Shown piece after piece: positions 20,260 to 27,845 of a stretch of DNA of 35,620 nt. The notes under the pieces were generated by a model. The model did no database searches, was not told where the DNA came from, and saw nothing but the letters and a program-made list of their open reading frames with translations. Origin of the DNA: Elioraea sp051860475 (GTDB lineage Bacteria > Pseudomonadota > Alphaproteobacteria > Acetobacterales > Acetobacteraceae); NCBI RefSeq assembly GCF_051860475.1, contig NZ_JBHYDW010000028.1, positions 1 through 35,620 of the forward strand. Direction: 5' to 3'. A program made the position numbers and the translations under genes. How positions within the stretch are numbered: the first letter of the stretch is position 1; every line of letters begins with the position of its first letter.

Positions 20260-21191
20260 CCGGCGCGCTGCTCGTATCGACCAAGCCTGCGACCATGGAG
20301 GTGTGGCGGCGCGAACTGCTGGCGCTCGAACCCGGGCTCGACGTCCGGCTGTTCCCGGACACCGGCCCGGTCGAAGACATCGCCGCTGCGGTCACCTGGA
20401 ACCATCCCCCCGAGGATCTGTACCGGTACCCGAACCTCCGGCTGCTGATCAGCATGGGCGCGGGCGTGGACCACCTGTTCCGTCCGCCCGGCCCGCCCCC
20501 GGGCGTGGACGTGGTGCGGCTGGTGGACCGGCTGCTGACCACGGCGATGAGCGAGTACGTGCTGCTCGCGGTGCTGCGGCACCATCGCCAGGCCGACATC
20601 TACCGGGCGCAGCAGAAGGCGCGGATCTGGCACGAACTGCCCGCCCCCGATACCGAGAACACGCGGATCGGCATTCTTGGCCTCGGCACCCTGGGTGCGG
20701 ATGCAGCGCGCAAGCTCGCCGCGCTCGACTTTCCGGTGGCAGGGTGGAGCCGTACGCCGAAGGCGCTCGACGGGATTGAATCTTTCGTCGGCGAAAGAGA
20801 AATGATCAAATTTCTCTCAAGAACCGATATCCTGATCTGCCTGCTGCCACTCACGCCGGCGACTCGCGGAATTCTTAACGCGCGGACATTTGCTGCGCTG
20901 CCGAAAGGCGCATACGTGATCAATGCCGCGCGGGGCGGGCATGTGGTGGAGGACGATCTGCTCGCCGCGTTGGAGTCGGGGCATCTGTCGGGCGCGACGC
21001 TCGACGTGTTCGAGGTCGAGCCGCTGCCGGGCGAGCATCCGTTCTGGGGGCACCCGAAGGTGATCGTCACGCCGCACGCGGCGAGCATCACCGTGCCGCG
21101 CAGTGTCGCCGGTCAGGTCGTGGACAACCTGCGTCGCCTTGCAGCGGGCGGGCCCCTGCTGAATCGGGTGGACGTCTCGGTCGGCTATTGA
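20256..21191 (+). CDS. D-2-hydroxyacid dehydrogenase (glyoxylate/hydroxypyruvate reductase A type)
   Basis: The 311-aa enzyme starts at a GTG within the stop codon of the preceding gene. It has the Rossmann motif GLGTLG (142-147), and the catalytic Arg226 in VINAARGGHV, Glu255 in DVFEVEPLP and His274 in VTPHAAS. The absence of an N-terminal extension and the HPFWGHPKVIVTPHAA block favour the GhrA group, which reduces glyoxylate and hydroxypyruvate with NADPH. A different 2-oxoacid is possible. Codons for about residues 173-212 (20772-20890) are much richer in A and T than the rest (AAA, TTT, TCT, ATT), with the reading frame and protein motif intact. A terminator hairpin follows. Confidence 0.88.
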   Translation: MTGALLVSTKPATMEVWRRELLALEPGLDVRLFPDTGPVEDIAAAVTWNHPPEDLYRYPNLRLLISMGAGVDHLFRPPGPPPGVDVVRLVDRLLTTAMSEYVLLAVLRHHRQADIYRAQQKARIWHELPAPDTENTRIGILGLGTLGADAARKLAALDFPVAGWSRTPKALDGIESFVGEREMIKFLSRTDILICLLPLTPATRGILNARTFAALPKGAYVINAARGGHVVEDDLLAALESGHLSGATLDVFEVEPLPGEHPFWGHPKVIVTPHAASITVPRSVAGQVVDNLRRLAAGGPLLNRVDVSVGY

Positions 21192-21215
21192 GGCGACAAA
21201 GGCCGCCTATGCGAA

Positions 21216-21239
21216 GGGCGCGGCCAACCGGCCGCGCCC
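21216..21239. terminator. Bidirectional terminator between convergent genes
   Basis: GGGCGCGGCC-AACC-GGCCGCGCCC is a perfect 10-bp stem with a 4-nt loop. It lies 24 bases after the dehydrogenase stop codon on the plus strand and 27 bases after the MarR stop codon on the minus strand. Confidence 0.7.
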
Positions 21240-21266
21240 CTGCAAGAGGCCTCGAAGGCCACGCGA

Positions 21267-21644
21267 TCAGGCGTTGGCCGCGCGCCGCATGCTGCCCGAG
21301 CCGCGCCCGCCGCCAGCCTCGCCCATGATCTTGCGGAGCTCGCGCAGGAACGCGGAGCCCTTCAGGGTCTGCTGAACGATCACGCTCCGGCGATCCATCG
21401 GATCGACCTTGCGGCGCGCGAGGTCGAGCTCGCCAAGCCGGTCGAGCGCGCGGGTGATCGCGGGCTTGGAGACGTTCAACTCGGCGGCGAGACCGCGCAC
21501 GGTGTGCGGACCCTCCGTCAGGTACACGGTCAGGAACACACCGAGCTGGCGGGCCGAGAGATCAGGACCATCGCGGCGGACCAGGGCCACGATCGTCTCG
21601 CGCAGCACCGAAAGGAGCTGCTCGCTTGCGTTGCTTGCTGCCAT
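21267..21644 (-). CDS. MarR family transcriptional regulator
   Basis: The 125-aa protein is a winged-helix regulator. The DNA-binding core is LSARQLGVFLTVYLTEGPHTVRGLAAELNVSKPAITRALDRLGELDLARRKVDPMDRRSVIVQQT, with the recognition helix around SKPAITRALDRL and the wing in KVDPMDRRSVIVQ. It is shorter than typical MarR proteins (about 140-150 aa) because the C-terminal helix is replaced by a Gly/Arg-rich tail (GGGRGSGSMRRAANA), so its dimer interface may be reduced. The ATG is preceded by GGAAGGTGAAAG. The AT-rich region upstream holds short palindromes that could be its sites. Genes controlled are not evident; the M17 peptidase gene lies upstream on the same strand. Confidence 0.88.
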   Translation of the reverse strand: MAASNASEQLLSVLRETIVALVRRDGPDLSARQLGVFLTVYLTEGPHTVRGLAAELNVSKPAITRALDRLGELDLARRKVDPMDRRSVIVQQTLKGSAFLRELRKIMGEAGGGRGSGSMRRAANA

Positions 21645-21695
21645 CGTCTTTCACCTTCCATGACGGCCGTGCCAGTTCCCGGCAACGGCGCTGTT

Positions 21696-21747
21696 ACGCA
21701 TGTAGTGCGTCGCAACGAAAAAGCAAAGACTATTTTTACAACTGTTG
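21696..21747. promoter_or_regulatory. AT-rich region with short palindromes upstream of the MarR gene
   Basis: ACGCA-TGTAG-TGCGT (21696-21710) and CAACTGTTG (21739-21747) flank an AT-rich stretch that stands out from the GC-rich surroundings. A MarR-type operator and the MarR promoter are expected here. The exact hexamers are unclear, and the assignment rests on position. Confidence 0.35.
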
Positions 21748-21802
21748 CTTGATCGAGAGAATCCCGATGAGCCCAGGTGCTCGCGCAGTTGTTATGGCGC
21801 CG

Positions 21803-23182
21803 TCATGCACGCGTCAGCGTGCCGAATCGGCGGGCAATCGCGCGGAACGCAGCGCGCAACCCGGTTGCCTCGCCGCCTTCCGGGCGTCCAGGACGCGGCG
21901 AATCGTTCCATGCGTAGAGATCGAAATGCGCCCAGCATCGATCCGAAGACACGAAACGCTGAAGGAACAAGGCCGCCACCACCGCCCCGGCATGCGGCTT
22001 CGCGCTCACGTTCGCGAGGTCCGCGACCTGGCTGTCGAGCCAGGAGCCGTAGCCCGGCCACAGCGGCATGCGCCAGACTGGATCCTCGGCCTCATCGCCG
22101 GAGGCGAGGATCTCCGCCGCGATCCCATCGTCCTGCGCGAACAGCGCCACCAGGTCGGGGCCCAGGGCGACCCGCGCCGCGCCGGTCAGGGTTGCGAAGT
22201 CCATCAGCAATGCCGGCGTTTGCGTATCCGCCTCCGCCAGCAGGTCGCACAGCACGAGCCGGCCCTCCGCGTCGGTGTTGCCGATCTCCACCGTCATGCC
22301 CTTGCGTGTGCGCACCACGTCGAGCGGACGCATCGCGTGGGCGCCGATGCTGTTCTCGACCGCGCCGATCAGCAGCCTGAGCCTGACGGGCAGGTCCGCC
22401 TGCATGACGAGTCGGGCGAGGCCGAGCGCGACCGCCGCGCCGCCCATGTCCTTCTTCATCCGCAACATGCCGGCGGCGGGCTTCAGGTCGTAGCCACCGG
22501 TATCGAAACAGACGCCCTTGCCGCACAGCGCGACGAGGGGCGCATCGGCGCCGGCCGTCGAGCCGGCCCAGGTCAGGTCGGCCACCAGCGGCGGCCGGGC
22601 GCTGCCGCGCCCGACCGCTGCGACCGTCGGGTAGGCGCGCTCGAGCGCCTCGCCGGACACGCGCTGGACGGCCGCGCCGTGCTCCGCGCCGAGCATCGCC
22701 ACGGTCTCGGCGAGTTCTTCCGGGCCGAGGATGTTCGCGGGATCGTTGATGAGGTCGCGAACCTGCCAGACCGCCTCTACCTCGCGCTGGGCAGCCTCGG
22801 TGTCGGGCGGAGGCAGCAGGCACGCGGGGTCGCGTGGCGCGGCCCTGAACCGGCTGTAGCGGTAGGCGCCCAGCCCCCAGCCGAGCACCGCGCGCGACGG
22901 CTCGGCCGTGCCCTCGATCTGCCAGACGGTGCCTGCGGGCAGCGTGGTCGCGAGCCCGCCGAAGCTCCAGGCGCTCGGCGCCCCGTCGCCAAGCCCGACC
23001 ACCGCCCCGCCGAGCCCGTGGCCGGCGGGCAGCAGCAGCAGTTCCCCGGATTTCGCCGCAAACCCCGCGGCCGTGACGAACTCGCCGGCCGGGTGCCGTG
23101 ACGTCCAGGCGGCGAGGCCTTCCGGGGTGACGGCGTGCAGGGTCAGCGCGGTCGCGCCGGGCGCGGCGAAGCAGGGCAGCAT
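21803..23182 (-). CDS. Leucyl aminopeptidase family protein (peptidase M17)
   Basis: The 459-aa protein is a two-metal M17 aminopeptidase that releases N-terminal residues from peptides in the cytoplasm. The C-terminal catalytic domain carries the metal ligands and catalytic residues in place: Lys222 and Asp227 (GKGVCFDTGG), Asp245 (MKKDMGGAA), and Asp304, Glu306 and Arg308 in the signature NTDAEGRL. The N-terminal domain is short and diverged compared with PepA, as in the smaller M17 group common in alphaproteobacteria. I use ATG 23182 (MLPCFAAPGATALTLH); the open frame extends 40 codons upstream without homology. The gene is followed by the MarR gene after 158 bases on the same strand. Confidence 0.93.
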   Translation of the reverse strand: MLPCFAAPGATALTLHAVTPEGLAAWTSRHPAGEFVTAAGFAAKSGELLLLPAGHGLGGAVVGLGDGAPSAWSFGGLATTLPAGTVWQIEGTAEPSRAVLGWGLGAYRYSRFRAAPRDPACLLPPPDTEAAQREVEAVWQVRDLINDPANILGPEELAETVAMLGAEHGAAVQRVSGEALERAYPTVAAVGRGSARPPLVADLTWAGSTAGADAPLVALCGKGVCFDTGGYDLKPAAGMLRMKKDMGGAAVALGLARLVMQADLPVRLRLLIGAVENSIGAHAMRPLDVVRTRKGMTVEIGNTDAEGRLVLCDLLAEADTQTPALLMDFATLTGAARVALGPDLVALFAQDDGIAAEILASGDEAEDPVWRMPLWPGYGSWLDSQVADLANVSAKPHAGAVVAALFLQRFVSSDRCWAHFDLYAWNDSPRPGRPEGGEATGLRAAFRAIARRFGTLTRA

Positions 23183-23340
23183 GGGACAACCTCGGGCAGG
23201 GAGACGGGCAGTCCATTCCGGACTAAGAATATGACCAGAGTGGACCGGCGGGCCGCCGCGTTCAACCCGGGCTCGGCCGGTCCTTCGCTGCCTGGGGCGC
23301 ATGGCATGCGCCCGCGCGTCGCGCTAAGCCTCCGCACGGC

Positions 23341-24294
23341 ATGCGCACTCCGAGCCCCCCTCGAAGCCTGCAGTCCGCCCGAGCGGGATCGGACCGGGCC
23401 GCTGCATGGCGGCGGGCGGCGCTGCTGCTCGCGCTCGCGTCGCTGTTCTGGGCGGGCAACTTCGTCATGGGCAGGGCGGTGCGCGGCCAGGTTCCGCCGG
23501 TCGCGCTGGCGTTCTGGCGGTGGGTCGTTGCGGCGGCGGTGCTGCTGCCCTTCACGTGGCGCGAGCTTGCCCGCCGGCTCGACGCGATCCGCCGCCACGC
23601 GCGGTCGCTCGCAGCCCTCGGCGTCAGCGGCGTGGGCACGTTCAACACCCTGTCCTACATCGCGCTGACCGGCACCGAGGCGATCAACGCGATGCTGGTG
23701 ATCAGCCTCACGCCGCTGGCGATCGTCGTCGCCGCCTTCGCGATCGACGGGGAGCGGCCGGACGGGCGGCGGCTCGGGGCCCTCGCGGTGTCGCTCGCTG
23801 GCGTGGCGATCATCGCCGCGCGCGGCGACCCGGCGGCGCTGCTGGCGCTCCGGCTCAATCCGGCCGACGGCATCATCCTGCTCGCCGTGTTCGGCTGGGG
23901 GATCTACTCGGTGCTGCTCCGGCGCATCCCGCCCGGCACGTTCTCGCCGCTGGCGCTGCTCACGCTGACCGTGCTGTTCGGCCTTGCCCTGCTGCTGCCG
24001 TCCTGGCTCGCCGAGCTCGCGCTCACCGGGGCGGCGCCGCGTGCCGACCTGCCGACGGCGCTTGCCGTGCTCTACGCGGCGCTCGCCGCCTCGATCGGCG
24101 CCTATCTATGCTGGAATGGCGGCGTCGCGCTGATCGGCGCATCCGCCTCGGGGCCGTTCCTGCATCTCCAGCCGGTGTTCGGTACCGTCCTCGCGGTGCT
24201 GCTGCTGGATGAGGTGCCGCGGCTCTTCCACGGGGCCGGATTCGCGCTGGTGCTCGCCGGCGTGGCGCTGGCCGGACGTCCAGGGCCGCGATGA
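23341..24294 (+). CDS. EamA/DMT-superfamily transporter 1
   Basis: The 317-aa protein has two EamA repeats, each about five transmembrane helices. Repeat one begins LLLALASLFWAGNFVMGRAV and contains the usual ALTGTEAINAMLVISLTPLAIVVAAF segment. Repeat two starts IILLAVFGWGIYSVLLRRI and ends FLHLQPVFGTVLAVLLLDEV, the conserved helix-9/10 motif. Members of this group export amino acids, metabolites or drugs; the substrate is unknown. The basic N-terminal 25 residues before the first helix are unconserved, and a start a little downstream cannot be excluded. The stop codon overlaps the start of a second EamA gene by four bases (ATGA). Confidence 0.9.
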   Translation: MRTPSPPRSLQSARAGSDRAAAWRRAALLLALASLFWAGNFVMGRAVRGQVPPVALAFWRWVVAAAVLLPFTWRELARRLDAIRRHARSLAALGVSGVGTFNTLSYIALTGTEAINAMLVISLTPLAIVVAAFAIDGERPDGRRLGALAVSLAGVAIIAARGDPAALLALRLNPADGIILLAVFGWGIYSVLLRRIPPGTFSPLALLTLTVLFGLALLLPSWLAELALTGAAPRADLPTALAVLYAALAASIGAYLCWNGGVALIGASASGPFLHLQPVFGTVLAVLLLDEVPRLFHGAGFALVLAGVALAGRPGPR

Positions 24295-25193
24295 AGCGGC
24301 CGCCCTCGCCGATCCACGGGATCGGCTTCATGCTGCTCGCGACGTCGCTGTTCGCGGGCATGACCGCCTGCAACAAGGCCGTGCTGGCGCTCGGCGTGCC
24401 GCTGCCGATCGTGATGCTCTCGCGCGCGCTGCTGACCATGCTGCTGCTCGCGCCGTGGCTCGTGCGCAAGGGCGCGCCCTCGCTCGCCACGCGGCGGCTC
24501 TGGCTGCATCTCGGGCGCGGCGTCGCGGGGGTCTCGGCGATGGGGCTCAGCATCGCCGCGCTGACGCTGATTCCGCTCGCCGATGTGATCGCGCTCGGCC
24601 AGGCGCGACCGCTCTGGCTGCTGGTGATCGCGGTCGCGCTGCTCGGCGAGGCCGTGGGCTGGCGCCGGCCGCTCGCGGCCGCGATCGGTTTCGCCGGCGT
24701 GATGGTCATCATGTTCGCCGAGCGGCGGGCTGGGTCGCTAGGGCTCAACCCCGGCGCGCTGCTGGCAGTCGGAGCGTCGTTCTGCGGCGCCTGCGTGCTC
24801 GCGTTCGTCCGCACCCTCGCCTCGCTCGGCGAGCCGCCGATCCGGGTGGTGTTCTGGTATGGCATCGTCGGCTTCGCCGCCTGGTTGCCGCCGAGCGTCT
24901 GGTGGTGGCGCACGCCGAGCCTCACGGAGGCCGGCCTGCTGGTGGCCGCGGCCGGCTTCGCCACGCTCGGCGATCTGTGCGCAAGCCTCGCCGCGCGCCG
25001 GGCCGAGGCCAGCCTGCTGGCGCCCGTCGAGTTCGTCGCCGTGCCGATCGGCGCGCTGGTCGGCTGGGCGGTGTTTGCCGAGCGTCCAGGCTGGCCGCTC
25101 GCGGTGGGTGCCGTGCTGATGGCCATCTCGGTGGCCTACATCACCCGCCGTGAGGCCTATCTCCGCCGTACCCGGCAGCGCGGCCGGCGATGA
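24291..25193 (+). CDS. EamA/DMT-superfamily transporter 2
   Basis: The 300-aa protein again has ten predicted helices in two EamA repeats. Examples are GFMLLATSLFAGMTACNKAVLAL and LSIAALTLIPLADVIALGQARPLWLLVIAVALLGE in the first, and FCGACVLAFVRTLASLGEPPIRVVFWYGIVGF and EASLLAPVEFVAVPIGALVGWAVFAE in the second. It is only distantly similar to the preceding transporter. Start and stop codons overlap those of both neighbours (ATGA at 24291 and at 25190), so all three genes are translationally coupled. It resembles the RhaT/S-adenosylmethionine-type DMT exporters in general pattern, but no substrate can be assigned. Confidence 0.9.
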   Translation: MKRPPSPIHGIGFMLLATSLFAGMTACNKAVLALGVPLPIVMLSRALLTMLLLAPWLVRKGAPSLATRRLWLHLGRGVAGVSAMGLSIAALTLIPLADVIALGQARPLWLLVIAVALLGEAVGWRRPLAAAIGFAGVMVIMFAERRAGSLGLNPGALLAVGASFCGACVLAFVRTLASLGEPPIRVVFWYGIVGFAAWLPPSVWWWRTPSLTEAGLLVAAAGFATLGDLCASLAARRAEASLLAPVEFVAVPIGALVGWAVFAERPGWPLAVGAVLMAISVAYITRREAYLRRTRQRGRR

Positions 25194-26407
25194 GCGGTTG
25201 GGCGCTCGGGGCGGCGCTCGGTGCGCTGCCGACCGCCGTCGCGATGCAGTCGCGCGCGGCGACGCCCATCCTGGTCGTCACGGCGCTGGCGCTGGTGTGG
25301 GCTGAGCGGGCGCGGCTCGCGGCGGTAATGCGTGGCACCGTCGCGCTCTGGCCAGTCGGGCTGCTTGCCGGCTGGGGGATCGCCTCGGCCACGTGGTCGA
25401 TTGCGCCGGACGTCTCGCTCGGGGGCGCCGTCCGCTTCGCCGCGCTGGTCGGGCTCGGCGCGCTGGTGGTCGGTGCCGCCGGCCTCCTCGACACCGTCTC
25501 GCGGCGCCGGGCGGGGAGGGGACTGATTCTCGGCGTGGCCGCCGCCTCGGCTGTGCTGATCGTCGAGGTGCTGACCGGTGGCGTTCTTGGCAATGCCGTG
25601 CGCCTGTTTCCGGAGCCGCCGCGGCGGGTGGATGGGATCAAGCCCGGCGCGTCGGTGCTGGTGCTGCTGCTGCCGCCGGCGATCGTGCTGTGCTGGCGCG
25701 AGGCGGGACGGGTCGCCGCGCTCTGCCTCGCTGCTGCGGGGGCGCTCGCCGTGCTCGCCGCGCCGTCCGAGGCCGCCCGCCTCGCCCTGCTCGCTGGTGC
25801 TGCCGGGGCCGCCGTGGCGCTCGCGCCGTACCGCACTGTCTGCCGGCTTGGCCCGCTGCTGCTCGCGCTTCTGGTGCTGGCCGGCCCCTCCGTGCTCCAG
25901 GCCACCGGCGAGGCCGCCGGCCGGGCCGGCCTGCTGCCACCCTCGGGCCTGCACAGGGTGGCGATCTGGGACTTCGTCGCCGCCCGCGCGGCCGAACGCC
26001 CCGTGCTCGGCTGGGGGTTCGAGACGTCGCGGGTCATGCCGGGCGGGCAGGCACGGGTCGCGGACGCGACCTTCGACCGGCTCGCCGCGCCCGGGCCGAC
26101 GCGCGACGTTCTCGCGGCCATGCCCGACCAGTTCGTGCAGAACCTGCCACTGCACCCCCACAATGGTGGGCTTCAGGTCCGGCTGGAGCTCGGCATGATC
26201 GGGCTGCTGCTGGCTGCGGTGGGGGCGTGGTGGATCGGGCGGGGGATCGTGCGCGCGCCCACCCCGGTTGCGATCGCGGCGGGGGCCGGCACGGCCGCAT
26301 CGGGGCTGGTGGTGGCGCTGGTTGCCTTCGGGGTCTGGCAGGCCTGGTGGGTGGGGTCGCTGATCCTGGCCGCCACCGCATGGCGGGTGTGTGCAGAGCA
26401 GCGCTGA
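25190..26407 (+). CDS. O-antigen ligase (WaaL/Wzy_C) family membrane protein
   Basis: The 405-aa polytopic protein has about ten to twelve hydrophobic segments and the periplasmic-loop motif of the Wzy_C family: HRVAIWDFVAARAAERPVLGWGFE (about 255-280), then LHPHNGGLQVRLELG (321-335), with His322 and His324 in the position of the catalytic His of WaaL-type ligases. Such enzymes join or polymerise undecaprenyl-linked glycans at the outer face of the inner membrane; some relatives ligate other polymers. The ATG overlaps the stop codon of the second EamA gene. No glycosyltransferases or flippase are nearby, so which glycan it handles is open. The 3' end lies 77 bases from an insertion-derived element. 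Confidence 0.85.
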   Translation: MSGWALGAALGALPTAVAMQSRAATPILVVTALALVWAERARLAAVMRGTVALWPVGLLAGWGIASATWSIAPDVSLGGAVRFAALVGLGALVVGAAGLLDTVSRRRAGRGLILGVAAASAVLIVEVLTGGVLGNAVRLFPEPPRRVDGIKPGASVLVLLLPPAIVLCWREAGRVAALCLAAAGALAVLAAPSEAARLALLAGAAGAAVALAPYRTVCRLGPLLLALLVLAGPSVLQATGEAAGRAGLLPPSGLHRVAIWDFVAARAAERPVLGWGFETSRVMPGGQARVADATFDRLAAPGPTRDVLAAMPDQFVQNLPLHPHNGGLQVRLELGMIGLLLAAVGAWWIGRGIVRAPTPVAIAAGAGTAASGLVVALVAFGVWQAWWVGSLILAATAWRVCAEQR

Positions 26408-26484
26408 GCTGCCTCCTCGGCGGCGTTGTCTGGTGGTCTGGACGCGGGGCCCATGCTTGCGACAACGAGACACGTGCAGCCGTC

Positions 26485-26516
26485 ATGAGACCTGTGCGCG
26501 GGTGGCTTGGGTGGTG
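26485..26516 (+). repeat. Left terminal inverted repeat of the MITE-like element
   Basis: These 32 bases are the exact reverse complement of 26870-26901. Identity ends on both sides at the next base. GAGACC near the tip is compatible with the tips of several IS5-family elements. Confidence 0.92.
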
Positions 26517-26570
26517 GCTGTTGCGGAGTCTGGAGCTGTGGCATGCGTCTCGCGTGCGCCTTGCGGCGTG

Positions 26571-26822
26571 CGCGAGGCGCAGTCCTCCAGAGCCTCGGCC
26601 AGCTTCACGTCGGACAGGTCGTGCCAGACCGCCAGCAGCAGCGCCTTGAACATCGAAAGCGGCGGCCAGGCGGGCCTCGCCCTTGGCAGAGCGATACAGC
26701 GGCGAGAGCAGCACAGCGATCGGCTGCCAGTCGATCAGCGACGACAGGCGCTCCAGCGTCGCGCCGCTGCGTGACGCGGCGTCAATGCCCAGCCTCTCCC
26801 GCCCGATCGCGCGGTGCGACAT
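26571..26822 (-). pseudogene. N-terminal fragment of an IS5-family transposase, frameshifted
   Basis: The ATG at 26822 opens MSHRAIGRERLGIDAAS, continuing with LERLSSLIDWQPIAVLLSPLY and SAKGE, which is the characteristic N-terminus of an IS5-type transposase. After residue 49 the frame shifts. Removing one G at 26675 restores the family sequence, which continues PAWPPLSMFKALLLAVWHDL and SDVKLAEALEDCAS. Homology stops near 26571, where the deletion joins the far inverted repeat. The DDE catalytic core is missing, so no active transposase can be made. A one-base error in the assembly could also explain the shift, but the truncation would remain. Confidence 0.85.
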
Positions 26823-26869
26823 CGCCGTACTCCGTGCTCCCTCGCCGAGCAGGCAATCAGCGATAGCCG

Positions 26870-26901
26870 CACCACCCAAGCCACCCGCGCACAGGTCTCA
26901 T
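26870..26901 (-). repeat. Right terminal inverted repeat of the MITE-like element
   Basis: This is a 32-base perfect match to the reverse complement of 26485-26516. It lies just upstream of the transposase fragment's start codon, as the left end of an IS normally does. Confidence 0.92.
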
Positions 26902-27071
26902 TATCCGGGATCGCAGGCGGTTACGCGCCCGGCGAGCGCGAGGATCGGCTCAAAGACCCTTGGCGTAACGCCGCTGGGCGAGGCAGTCCGACCCGATCGG
27001 CCTGTACCGCTGCCGCGGGACGGCGATCAGTCGCGTCCCCGCGGGGGCGCCGGTGGCTGGCGGTGGCGGCA

Positions 27072-27431
27072 TCAGCTCCGACGCCCGGCGACCTCCATGG
27101 CCTCCACAATCGTGGTCGCGCACGCCTCCGCGACCTCGTGGCGGTAGCGCTCGGACACGTTCGCGACCCATCCGGCCTTGACGACGAACTCGCGGCGCTG
27201 CCACCGGCTCTCCGCCTTCAGCAGCGTGAGCTGCGCCGGCTCCTGCTCCGCCCTGGCGACGCACAGCGGCGTGAAGGCCTGGACGATGGCCGCTTCGGCG
27301 CCGCTCGTGACCATCCGCCCGGCCGTTCCGCCGGTGACCCAGCCGCCCCAGGCGAAACCGACGATCATGGCGGCGACGGCGCCTCCGGCCGCGCCCCAGA
27401 GGGCGGGCTTCAGCGACACTGGCATTTTCAT
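27072..27431 (-). CDS. Small single-pass membrane or exported protein, conserved hypothetical
   Basis: The 119-aa protein has one hydrophobic helix near the N-terminus (LKPALWGAAGGAVAAMIVGFAWGGWVTGG). A soluble, mainly helical domain follows, with QAFTPLCVARAEQEP, LKAESRWQRREFVVKAGWVA and EACATTIVEAMEV. I recall similar uncharacterised proteins in Rhizobiales and Methylobacterium sharing the GGWVTGGTA turn, the PLCV cysteine, the W-Q-F-V-GGW pattern and a second cysteine near the end. No function is known. The two cysteines could form a disulfide if the domain is periplasmic. The start ATG has GGGAGC upstream. It is isolated between the MITE-like element and a gene-poor stretch. Confidence 0.75.
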   Translation of the reverse strand: MKMPVSLKPALWGAAGGAVAAMIVGFAWGGWVTGGTAGRMVTSGAEAAIVQAFTPLCVARAEQEPAQLTLLKAESRWQRREFVVKAGWVANVSERYRHEVAEACATTIVEAMEVAGRRS

Positions 27432-27845
27432 TGCACCGCTCCCAAGTTGCGGGTCTCGATCGCGCTTGTCCCGATCGAGGATCGATCCGCGTTCATCGGT
27501 TCTTATATGGGTTGCGCGGGTGCTTCGGAGAAGTAGCGAGCAGGTTTTTCTTGGCTCAGGAGTCCCACTACGTTGGGTGATGAGACGATTTAACCCGTCT
27601 CATGCGGAAGAATATGATTGATTTCAGTGGGATCGAAGAATTTTTTCCCCACATGTACTGCGGCGTGGGACCTCTGCCGGCCGTCCATGTCGGTCCGACG
27701 ACGCTGATGCGTGGTGCCTGACCGCGGGGAGCGTCGGGGGATCGCTCACGCGGCTTCCCGTGAACAACGCAGGGGCGCTCTCCCGGGACCGGAGAGCGGC
27801 CGCAAGGACGGGTCCGCTCGCGGCACGCCGCGATCGATCCGCGCC
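27432..27845. other. Gene-free interval, partly AT-rich, with an inverted repeat
   Basis: About 414 bases with no convincing coding sequence. The part 27480-27670 is clearly less GC-rich than its surroundings. It contains the inverted repeat ATGAGACG-N8-CGTCTCAT (27580-27603; 8-bp arms, perfect), which could be an operator or a short stem-loop. The minus-strand open frame crossing the interval shows no domain. The promoter of the small membrane protein should be near its right end. Confidence 0.5.

Larger units (their letters stand above)
26485..26901. mobile_element. MITE-like, internally deleted IS5-family element
   Basis: The 417-bp element is bounded by perfect 32-bp inverted repeats (26485-26516 and 26870-26901; outermost bases ATGAGACCTGTGCGCG). 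Between them lies the start of an IS5-type transposase gene on the minus strand, cut off after about 80 codons, which is then joined to the far terminus. This is the structure of a non-autonomous derivative that could be moved in trans by a full-length relative. Both ends are flanked by AT, but a target-site duplication longer than two or three bases is not visible. The flanks 26408-26484 and 26902-27071 hold no recognisable gene. A minus-strand open frame ending at 26950 in the right flank shows no domain I recognise. Confidence 0.85.

Noticed and set aside
25190..26407. O-antigen polysaccharide biosynthesis island
   Set aside because: Only one ligase-like gene is present; no glycosyltransferase, flippase, chain-length regulator or sugar-nucleotide gene adjoins it.
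26950..27264. Minus-strand open frame of 104 aa beside the MITE-like element
   Set aside because: It overlaps the better-supported small membrane protein in another frame and shows no domain; the part outside that gene is too short to judge.
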